The notes under the pieces are model-generated. The model was not told the DNA's origin, searched no databases, and was given only the letters and a program-made list of their open reading frames with translations. From assembly GCA_902783095.1 (NCBI GenBank), contig CACZPX010000089.1, forward strand, positions 1 to 5,131: a stretch of DNA of 5,131 nucleotides. The letters are read 5' to 3'. Source of the DNA: an uncultured Lachnospiraceae bacterium. Lineage in GTDB: Bacteria; Bacillota; Clostridia; Lachnospirales; Lachnospiraceae. Made by a program: the position numbers and the translations under genes. Positions 1-5,131 of this stretch are shown one piece after another (the first letter of the stretch is position 1; the number at the start of each line of letters is the position of its first letter).

Positions 1-1
1 A

Positions 2-553
2 CTCGCGAAAAAAGGCTGCGCGGCAAAACTCTTTCTGCCGGCGCGGTCGGACGAGGACGCGCTAAGGCTGTTAAACGGTCTGTACGGACCCCCTTACTGG
101 CCGCTGTCGCTTACCGAATACGCGGGAGAGCTCGCGGTGCACGCGCTGCCGGAACGCCTGGAGATCGGACCGGTCACGGTCACCTGTATGCAGGGCCACC
201 ATCCGGGAGGCTGCGCCGTGATGCGGCTTGACGCCGGCCGAAAGAGCCTGGTGTATGCGACCGACTGCGAGCCGAAGGCAGAGGATCTGCCGCGGCTTGC
301 GGCTTTTTGTCGGGATGCGGACCTGCTCATGTTTGACGGTCAGTTTACGCCAAAAGAGGCCGAATGCCGGACAGGCTACGGGCACTCTACGGCGGAGACC
401 GGGCTGGAACTGCTGCGGCTAAGCGGCGCGAAAAGGCTGCTGGTGATCCACCACGATCCGCAGGCGGACGACGCCGCGCTGGAGGCGCGGGAACGGGCCA
501 TCGGCAGGGACGACGTCCGGTTTGCGCGCGCCGGGGAGGAGATCGTGCTATGA
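2..553 (+). CDS. MBL-fold metallo-hydrolase, C-terminal part (5' end outside window)
   Basis: The frame is open from the first bases of the window to TGA at 551-553, so the true start lies upstream. The GTG at 137 is internal, because homologous-looking sequence continues before it. About 183 residues are visible. Metallo-beta-lactamase-fold features of the RNase Z/PhnP-like type can be seen: a QGHHPGG motif (His codons at 197 and 200), then YATDCE (metal-bridging Asp codon at 263), then DGQFT, GYGHST and finally IHHDP (His codons at 449 and 452). The N-terminal HxHxDH metal motif, which should precede these, is outside the window. Family knowledge says such proteins are di-metal hydrolases of phosphodiesters or other esters; the substrate here cannot be read from sequence. 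No membrane segment is visible in this part. The stop overlaps the start of the cyclase gene, suggesting translational coupling and a related function. The fold assignment is firm and the function is open. Confidence 0.85.
   Translation, partial: LAKKGCAAKLFLPARSDEDALRLLNGLYGPPYWPLSLTEYAGELAVHALPERLEIGPVTVTCMQGHHPGGCAVMRLDAGRKSLVYATDCEPKAEDLPRLAAFCRDADLLMFDGQFTPKEAECRTGYGHSTAETGLELLRLSGAKRLLVIHHDPQADDAALEARERAIGRDDVRFARAGEEIVL
533..541 (+). promoter_or_regulatory. Shine-Dalgarno site for the cyclase gene
   Basis: GGGGAGGAG lies inside the end of the MBL gene. Its AGGAG core ends eight bases before the ATG at 550. It supports initiation at that ATG rather than at the upstream in-frame codons, which would overlap the MBL gene far more deeply. 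Confidence 0.7.
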
Positions 554-1305
554 GCAAGGAGCAGGAGATCATCCGGACGCTGCAGGCCGAGAACGAACGT
601 TTGAAAGAGACCGTCAGGCAGCGGGACCTTTTCATCAAAAATACCATCGGACGCTATCTGACGGACGAGGTGCTGGAGGAGATCCTGGCCCATCAGGATC
701 ATCTGACCATCGGCGGGGAACGCCGCGAGGTGACCATCCTGTTCACCGACCTGAGGTCGTCCACGGAACTGTCCGAGCGGATGAACCCCATGGATTTCAT
801 CCGCATGCTCAACCACTACCTGAGCGAGATGATCGAGATCATCAACGCCTGGCAGGGCAATATCCTGGAGTTTGTGGGCGACGCGATCGTCGCGGTCTTC
901 GGGGCGCCGCGCCCCAACGAGGAAGCCCCGCGCGATGCGGTGGCCTGTGCCGTGGCCATGCAGCGGCGCATGACCGCCGTCAACGCCTGGAACCGGGCGG
1001 AGGGATATCCGGACATCGCCATGGGTATCGGGATCCACACGGGCGAGGCCGTGCTGGGAAACATCGGGTCCGAGACGCGGACCAAGTACGATATGATCGG
1101 CCGCAACGTGAACCTGGCGTCGCGGATAGAGGGATATACGAAGGGCGGGCAGATCTTGGTCTCGTCACAGACGCTGGCGGCGGCCGGCGATATGGTCGTG
1201 ACGGACGCGGCAAAGGAGATGCGCGTTACGCCCAAGGGGATCCGCGGGGAGATCCCGCTGTACGCGGTGATCGGCTTTGGCAGAAGCAGGATCCCGCAGG
1301 AATAA
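550..1305 (+). CDS. Soluble class III adenylate/guanylate cyclase
   Basis: This 251-residue protein should form a cyclic nucleotide (cAMP or cGMP) from ATP or GTP in the cytoplasm. Residues 1-30 form a charged heptad-like coiled coil, followed by the short helix IGRYLTDEVLEEIL (33-46) often found just before such catalytic domains. The catalytic domain spans about 58-245. Metal-binding aspartates are D67 (FTDLRSST) and D111 (FVGDAIVAVFG). The transition-state residues N188 and R192 are present (NVNLASR). Substrate-selecting positions are E107, where adenylate cyclases usually have Lys and guanylate cyclases Glu, and D181, where adenylate cyclases usually have Asp, so base specificity is ambiguous. 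One catalytic domain implies a homodimer. There is no membrane segment and no recognisable sensor domain (PAS, GAF or CHASE). The start was chosen for its Shine-Dalgarno site and its ATGA overlap with the preceding stop. The open frame continues upstream to 364, but that part has no domain resemblance. Confidence 0.92.
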   Translation: MSKEQEIIRTLQAENERLKETVRQRDLFIKNTIGRYLTDEVLEEILAHQDHLTIGGERREVTILFTDLRSSTELSERMNPMDFIRMLNHYLSEMIEIINAWQGNILEFVGDAIVAVFGAPRPNEEAPRDAVACAVAMQRRMTAVNAWNRAEGYPDIAMGIGIHTGEAVLGNIGSETRTKYDMIGRNVNLASRIEGYTKGGQILVSSQTLAAAGDMVVTDAAKEMRVTPKGIRGEIPLYAVIGFGRSRIPQE

Positions 1306-1316
1306 GAAAGTCGGCA

Positions 1317-1322
1317 GGGAGG
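1317..1322 (+). promoter_or_regulatory. Shine-Dalgarno site fixing the TTG start of the helicase
   Basis: GGGAGG lies five bases before the TTG at 1328. It is the only good ribosome site near the beginning of the helicase frame, and no ATG or GTG is available there, so it decides the start. Confidence 0.65.
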
Positions 1323-1327
1323 CAGGA

Positions 1328-3586
1328 TTGGAACGGCTGCGCTGTGTGGTGGAGAGGATCACCTATCAGAATGCGGAAAACGGCTACACCGTGCTGCGGT
1401 GCAGGGCAAAGGGGTACGCGGACCTCGTGACGGCCGTCGGCGTGATGCCGGAGGTCCACGTGGGCAGCGTGCTGAGCCTGGGCGGCAGCTGGCGGATGGA
1501 CGCGAAGTACGGCAGGCAGTTTGCGGTGGACACGCTGGAAGAGACGCTGCCGGCCACGGCCTACGGCATGGAAAAATACCTGGGCAGCGGTCTGATAAAA
1601 GGCATCGGCCCCCGGTTTGCCGGCCGTATCGTGCGTACGTTCGGGCAGGATACGCTGGAGGTGATCGAGACCGCGCCGGACAGGCTGCTGGAGGTGCCCG
1701 GCATCGGCCGTCTGCGTGTGGAGCGCATCAAAAAGAGCTGGCAGGAACAGAAGGAGATCAAAAACATCATGCTGTTCCTGCAGAGCCACAACGTGAGCAC
1801 GGCGCACGCCACGAAGATCTTCAAGACCTACGGCAGCGAGAGCGTCGCGGTGGTGCGGGAAACTCCCTACCGGCTGGCGGACGACATCTGGGGCATCGGC
1901 TTTAAGACGGCGGACACCATTGCCGAAAAGCTGGGATTTGACCATGAAAAATACGTGCGGCTGCGCAGCGGCCTGCTCTATACCCTAAACAGGCTCTCCG
2001 ACGAGGGCCACTGTTTTGCCGCGCGGGCGCAGCTTCTTTCAGCCGGCGCGGCGCTGCTTTCCGTGGAGGAAAACCTGCTGTCCATGACGCTGGACGAGAT
2101 GATCCGCGTAAAGGACGTGATCACCGAGGATCTGCCGGCGCCGCAGAAGGACTTTGCGGCCGCGTCAGGGCAGTCTGCGCCTGTCGGTGGCGGTTCATCC
2201 GCGGAAAAGGCCATCTACCTGCCGCCGTTTTACCACGCGGAGACCGGCGCCGCCAGACGCCTGAAAAAGATCGCGGCGGACGGCGGTGGCCTGCGCGTCA
2301 AAACGGAAGGCCTTGCGGCACGCATCCGGGCAAAGACCGGTATGGACTACGACGGGACGCAGCTGGAGGCCATCCAAAGGGCGGCGGAAAGCAAGGTCCT
2401 GGTGCTCACGGGCGGGCCCGGCACCGGCAAGACCACCACGACGCTGGGCATCATCACCGCCTTTCGGGAGGCTGGCGCAAAGATCCTGCTTGCGGCGCCC
2501 ACCGGGCGTGCGGCCAGGCGGCTTTCCGAGGCCACCGGCCTGGAGGCGAAGACCGTGCACCGGCTGCTGGAGGTCAAGCCGCCGGAGGGCTATGCAAGGA
2601 ACGCGGAAAACCCGCTGGAGGGCGACGTGCTGATCGTGGACGAGTGTTCCATGATCGACATCATGCTCTTTTACAGCCTGTTGAAGGCCGTGCCGGACGC
2701 CATGCGGCTGATCCTGGTGGGCGACGTGGACCAGCTGCCGAGCGTGGGCGCCGGCAACGTGCTGCGGGACGTGATCGATTCCGGCTGCGTGCCGGTGGTG
2801 CGCCTGACAAGGATCTTCCGGCAGGCGGCAAAGAGCCGCATCATCACCAACGCGCACCGGATCAACGCCGGCCTGCTGCCGGATCTTTCCAACGGCAGGG
2901 CCAGCGACTTTTTCTTTGTGGACGTGGAAAGACAGCTGGAGCGGGACGGGGTGACGGACCCGGACGGCGCCGTGACGGCGCAGACGGCCGCCCGCATGGT
3001 GGTGGAGCTGGTAAAGACCAAGCTGCCGCGCTATTACGGCGTGCCGGGGACCGAGATCCAGGTGCTGACGCCCATGCAGCGCGGCGCGGCGGGCGCGTCC
3101 AGCCTGAATGCGCTGCTGCAGGAGGCCGTCAATCCCGGAGGCGAGGGCTTAAGGCGCGGCGGCGTGCTGTACAGGGCGCGGGACCGCGTGATGCAGATCC
3201 GCAACAACTACGAAAAAGAGGTCTTTAACGGGGACGTCGGCACCGTGACGGCGGTGGATATAGAGGAGCGGACGCTTACGGCGGACTTTGACGGACGCAG
3301 CGTCTCCTACGACGTCTCGGAACTGGACGAGCTGGTTTTGGCCTACGCGGCCACCATCCACAAGTCGCAGGGCTCGGAGTACCCCGTGGTGGTGATGCCG
3401 CTGCTCATGAGCCACTACGTGATGCTGCAGCGGAACCTGGTGTATACCGGCGTGACCCGCGCAAAAAAGGCGCTGGTGCTGGTGGGGACCAAAAAGGCCC
3501 TGTCGCTCGCGGTGCGGACTGTGACGGTGACCGGACGCAACACCCTTTTGGCGCAGCGTCTGCGAAAGACGGACGAATCATATTAA
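1328..3586 (+). CDS. recD2: RecD2-family ATP-dependent 5'-3' DNA helicase (superfamily 1B)
   Basis: This 752-residue protein has the usual length and full domain order of RecD2, the RecD-like helicase of bacteria that acts without RecB and RecC. The N-terminal part (1-80, VVERITYQNAENGYTVL) is the RecD2-type OB-like region. Helix-hairpin-helix motifs follow near G92-I-G94, VPGIG (123-127) and WGIGFKTAD (188-196). Helicase motifs are Walker A GGPGTGKTT (362-370, K368), Ia APTGRAARRL (from 390), II VDECSM (D438, E439), III GDVDQLPS (465-472), LTRIFRQ, LTPMQRG (from about 580), an SH3-like insert about 617-670, IHKSQGSEYP, and VI TGVTRAKK with R711. All catalytic residues are intact. Family knowledge links RecD2 to repair and replication-fork maintenance. 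The start is TTG at 1328; another in-frame TTG at 1277 would overlap the cyclase and lacks a ribosome site. It follows the cyclase by 22 bases and is probably co-transcribed. An Ala/Gly/Ser-rich linker (about 272-296) separates the N-terminal and motor regions. Confidence 0.96.
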   Translation: MERLRCVVERITYQNAENGYTVLRCRAKGYADLVTAVGVMPEVHVGSVLSLGGSWRMDAKYGRQFAVDTLEETLPATAYGMEKYLGSGLIKGIGPRFAGRIVRTFGQDTLEVIETAPDRLLEVPGIGRLRVERIKKSWQEQKEIKNIMLFLQSHNVSTAHATKIFKTYGSESVAVVRETPYRLADDIWGIGFKTADTIAEKLGFDHEKYVRLRSGLLYTLNRLSDEGHCFAARAQLLSAGAALLSVEENLLSMTLDEMIRVKDVITEDLPAPQKDFAAASGQSAPVGGGSSAEKAIYLPPFYHAETGAARRLKKIAADGGGLRVKTEGLAARIRAKTGMDYDGTQLEAIQRAAESKVLVLTGGPGTGKTTTTLGIITAFREAGAKILLAAPTGRAARRLSEATGLEAKTVHRLLEVKPPEGYARNAENPLEGDVLIVDECSMIDIMLFYSLLKAVPDAMRLILVGDVDQLPSVGAGNVLRDVIDSGCVPVVRLTRIFRQAAKSRIITNAHRINAGLLPDLSNGRASDFFFVDVERQLERDGVTDPDGAVTAQTAARMVVELVKTKLPRYYGVPGTEIQVLTPMQRGAAGASSLNALLQEAVNPGGEGLRRGGVLYRARDRVMQIRNNYEKEVFNGDVGTVTAVDIEERTLTADFDGRSVSYDVSELDELVLAYAATIHKSQGSEYPVVVMPLLMSHYVMLQRNLVYTGVTRAKKALVLVGTKKALSLAVRTVTVTGRNTLLAQRLRKTDESY

Positions 3587-3593
3587 AAATGAT

Positions 3594-3613
3594 GCACATT
3601 CTCAAAAATGTGC
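3594..3613. repeat. Perfect 7-bp inverted repeat with 6-base spacer (possible operator)
   Basis: GCACATT (3594-3600) and AATGTGC (3607-3613) are exact reverse complements around the spacer CTCAAA. The right arm contains the TG of a possible extended -10 element and directly abuts the hexamer TAAACT. The placement fits a dimeric repressor site over a promoter. A weak RNA hairpin is the alternative. No T-run follows on the + strand, so it is a poor terminator in that direction. Confidence 0.5.
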
Positions 3614-3619
3614 TAAACT
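3611..3619 (+). promoter_or_regulatory. Possible extended -10 promoter for the esterase unit
   Basis: TGCTAAACT fits the TGnTAnnnT form of an extended -10 element and sits in the only sizeable gap of the window, 79 bases before the esterase ATG. No good -35 hexamer lies 16-18 bases upstream (GATGCA at 3591-3596 is poor), although extended -10 promoters can work without one. Transcription would start near 3626 and give a leader of about 70 bases. Confidence 0.35.
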
Positions 3620-3683
3620 GAATATCGAAAGCGCACAGAGACAGACCGTGCGGCGTTTGCGCGCGGCGGGCATGAAACGTGAT

Positions 3684-3691
3684 AAAAGGAG
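3684..3691 (+). promoter_or_regulatory. Strong Shine-Dalgarno site for the esterase gene
   Basis: AAAAGGAG ends six bases before the ATG at 3698. This is optimal spacing and fixes the esterase start. Confidence 0.8.
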
Positions 3692-3697
3692 CAGTAC

Positions 3698-4447
3698 ATG
3701 ATCATCACCGACGATAAGATCAAACTGAACGCGGAACTGGAGATGCCGGAGGGCGTGACCGGAAAGTGTCCGCTCTGCATCGTGATCCACGGTTTTACCG
3801 GACACATGGACGAAGAGCACATCCTGGGCGCGGCGCGGGCCATCCGGGCCGCCGGCGTGGCCACGCTGCGCGTGAACATGTACGGGCACGGCAACAGCGA
3901 GGGGACCTTTCAGGAGCACACGCTGTTCAAGTGGCTGACCAACGCCATGACCATCATCGACTATGCGCGCGGCCTGGACTTTGTGACGGACCTGTACCTG
4001 TGCGGGCATTCGCAGGGCGGCCTGCTGGTGATCCTGGCGGCGGCCTTAAAGCACGACGTGATCGACGCGCTGATCCCGCTCGCGCCGGCCTGCAGCATAC
4101 CCGAACGCGCCCGGAAAGGAGAGCTGTTCCACTGCACCTTTGATCCGGAGCATATCCCGGACGTGCTGCACTTGAACTACGGCCGCACCCTGTCCGGCAA
4201 CTATGTGCGCGTGGCGCAGACCATCCACGTGGAAGAGGCGATCGACCGCTATGACGGCCCGGTGCTGATCGTGCACGGGGACGCGGACGAGTCGGTGCCG
4301 CTGCAGGACGGCATCAACGCCGCCAACCGCTATAAGAACTGCACCTTAAAGGTGATCCCGGGCGACACCCACTGCTACGACTACCACCTGGACCAGGTGG
4401 AAGCGGTCCTGACGGAGTGGTTTGCCGCGCTGCCGCATAAGAGGTAG
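3698..4447 (+). CDS. Alpha/beta hydrolase, Est1E-like (feruloyl/cinnamoyl) esterase
   Basis: This 249-residue serine esterase closely resembles, from memory, the promiscuous feruloyl esterase Est1E of Butyrivibrio proteoclasticus, in length and in blocks such as CPLCIVIHGFTGH, HTLFKWLTN, GNYVRVAQTI and PGDTHCYDYHL. The catalytic triad is S105 in GHSQGG, D197 in HGDADESVP and H225 in GDTHCYD, the same numbers I recall for Est1E. HGFTG (31-35) supplies the oxyanion region. A small lid lies between the core strands at about 132-170. As I recall it, Est1E has a mobile tryptophan at position 160 in this lid; here that position is Asn, with Tyr161 next to it. No signal peptide or membrane segment is present, so it should act in the cytoplasm on small esters that have been imported. 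The amidohydrolase follows after four bases, probably in the same operon. The esterase fold is certain; the aromatic-ester substrate is inferred from resemblance. Confidence 0.92.
   Translation: MIITDDKIKLNAELEMPEGVTGKCPLCIVIHGFTGHMDEEHILGAARAIRAAGVATLRVNMYGHGNSEGTFQEHTLFKWLTNAMTIIDYARGLDFVTDLYLCGHSQGGLLVILAAALKHDVIDALIPLAPACSIPERARKGELFHCTFDPEHIPDVLHLNYGRTLSGNYVRVAQTIHVEEAIDRYDGPVLIVHGDADESVPLQDGINAANRYKNCTLKVIPGDTHCYDYHLDQVEAVLTEWFAALPHKR
4439..4444 (+). promoter_or_regulatory. Shine-Dalgarno site for the amidohydrolase gene
   Basis: AAGAGG lies inside the last codons of the esterase and ends seven bases before the ATG at 4452. This supports that start and implies coupled translation. Confidence 0.6.
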
Positions 4448-4451
4448 GGCC

Positions 4452-5131
4452 ATGGAAAAGAGAACGCTGATCCTCTGCGGGAAACTCTACGACGGGATCA
4501 AGGACGAACTGCAGGAAAACATGGAGATCCTGGTAAAGGGCCGCACCATAGAGGCCGTGGGACGGGATCTTCCCGTGCCGGAGGACGCGGAGCGGATCGA
4601 CCTGTCCGGGCTCACCGTGACGCCCGGCATGATCGACGCGCACGTGCACAGCCAGTACATCGACTGGCACACCAGAAACCACGACATCATCTACAAGGGG
4701 CCGGCCTGGAAGGCCATGTGCCATCTGTACGTGGCCAGGGAGTGCCTGTACCGCGGGTTTACCACCATCCGCAGCATCGGCAATTCCACCAACGAGGCCC
4801 GCGGCAGTCTGGCCGCGCGCGACATGATCGCGCAGGGGCTTTTCCCCGGCGCGCGCATGGTGGTGACGCCGCACTATATGGCGGACGTGGGCAGCCACGG
4901 GGACCATTCGCAGTATCTGCGGGAGAATCCGGACCTGTCCGAGGCCTTTGCGGCCATGACGCCGACCATCGGGACCGGCGTGGAATTCTTCCGCCGCGCC
5001 GTGCGCAACGAGATCAAGATGGGCGCGGACTTTATCAAGATCATGATCAACGGCGGCTTTTCCACGCCCAACGATTCGCCGGACGACCAGCAGCTCTCCG
5101 ACGAGGAGATCCGCGCGATCATCGACACCGC
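4452..5131 (+). CDS. Metal-dependent amidohydrolase, imidazolonepropionase/prolidase-like (3' end outside window)
   Basis: The frame begins at ATG 4452 and runs open past the window end, giving 226 complete codons of a protein that normally has about 400-430 residues. The N-terminal beta part (KLYDGIKDEL, EILVKGRTIEAVG) and the motif TPGMIDAHVHSQ (57-68) with metal ligands H64 and H66 are typical of the amidohydrolase superfamily. RGFTTIRSIG, GSHGDH (H149, D151, H152) and GADFIKIMINGG follow. In the last motif K196 is the expected carboxylated lysine that bridges the metals. These blocks match the branch holding imidazolonepropionase-related enzymes and Xaa-Pro dipeptidases (COG1228 type). 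The remaining metal ligands, the later histidines and the catalytic aspartate, lie beyond the window. Likely reaction: hydrolysis of a cyclic or peptide-like amide in the cytoplasm; the substrate is unknown. It is probably co-transcribed with the esterase, four bases upstream. Confidence 0.9.
   Translation, partial: MEKRTLILCGKLYDGIKDELQENMEILVKGRTIEAVGRDLPVPEDAERIDLSGLTVTPGMIDAHVHSQYIDWHTRNHDIIYKGPAWKAMCHLYVARECLYRGFTTIRSIGNSTNEARGSLAARDMIAQGLFPGARMVVTPHYMADVGSHGDHSQYLRENPDLSEAFAAMTPTIGTGVEFFRRAVRNEIKMGADFIKIMINGGFSTPNDSPDDQQLSDEEIRAIIDT

Noticed and set aside
137..139. GTG as the start of the MBL gene
   Set aside because: The reading frame stays open to the beginning of the window with plausible protein sequence, and the fold needs an N-terminal metal motif that must lie further upstream.
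376..1038. 220-codon open frame on the - strand opposite the cyclase
   Set aside because: It is a by-product of GC-rich codon bias on the opposite strand, has no recognisable domain, and the + strand product has full catalytic motifs.
1277..1279. TTG as the start of recD2
   Set aside because: It would overlap the cyclase gene, has no ribosome site, and adds a basic tail not expected in RecD2; TTG at 1328 has GGGAGG at good spacing.
1226..1945. 239-codon open frame on the - strand opposite the helicase start
   Set aside because: Its composition is His/Arg/Ala-rich as expected of antisense frames, and it conflicts with a clear recD2 reading.
3594..3613. Inverted repeat as an intrinsic terminator of recD2
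   Set aside because: The stem is only 7 bp with three G-C pairs, and it is followed by TAAACTG rather than a T-run, so it would terminate poorly on the + strand.
3594..3613. CRP-type binding site, suggested by the six-base spacer and the nearby cyclase
   Set aside because: The half-sites read GCACATT/AATGTGC and do not match the TGTGA-N6-TCACA consensus; only the spacer length agrees.
3632..3652. Second small inverted repeat in the esterase leader (CGCAC ... GTGCG)
   Set aside because: Only five bases pair across an 11-base loop, which is expected by chance in GC-rich DNA.
4314..4907. 197-codon open frame on the - strand opposite the esterase and amidohydrolase
   Set aside because: No domain is recognisable, and both + strand genes carry intact active-site motifs across the same bases.

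Overview
The window is a gene-dense stretch of a GC-rich bacterial chromosome (about 60% GC by eye). All five genes lie on the + strand, spacing is tight, and the Shine-Dalgarno sequences are strong (AGGAG and GGGAGG types). The purine-rich ribosome sites, the TTG start, a stand-alone RecD2-type helicase and an esterase that closely resembles a rumen Butyrivibrio enzyme together suggest a GC-rich member of the Clostridia, perhaps Lachnospiraceae. That placement is inference; no rRNA or other marker gene is present.

Layout. Positions 2-553 hold the C-terminal part of a metallo-beta-lactamase-fold hydrolase. Its stop overlaps by four bases (ATGA) the start of a soluble class III nucleotide cyclase (550-1305). 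After 22 bases comes a complete RecD2-family 5'-3' DNA helicase (1328-3586) that starts at TTG. These three genes look like one transcription unit whose promoter lies upstream of the window. A 111-base gap (3587-3697) carries a perfect 7-bp inverted repeat that abuts a possible extended -10 promoter, and a 9-codon mini-frame. It leads into a second unit: an Est1E-like alpha/beta hydrolase (3698-4447) and, four bases later, an amidohydrolase cut by the window end (4452-5131).

How the genes may work together. The MBL hydrolase and the cyclase are probably translationally coupled and could form a small signalling module, with the cyclase making a cyclic nucleotide and the MBL protein acting on it or on another phosphodiester or ester; the second half is speculation. 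The helicase has a house-keeping repair and replication role, and its link to the cyclase may be positional only. The esterase and amidohydrolase lack visible export signals (only the N-terminal half of the amidohydrolase can be seen) and look like a cytoplasmic hydrolytic pair, plausibly for small plant-derived or dietary esters and amides.

I see no mobile element, CRISPR array, tRNA, rRNA or convincing intrinsic terminator, and no strong sign of a wholly new system. The most interesting points are the Glu/Asp substrate-selecting pair of the cyclase, the loss of a lid tryptophan in the esterase, and the inverted repeat at the presumed promoter.
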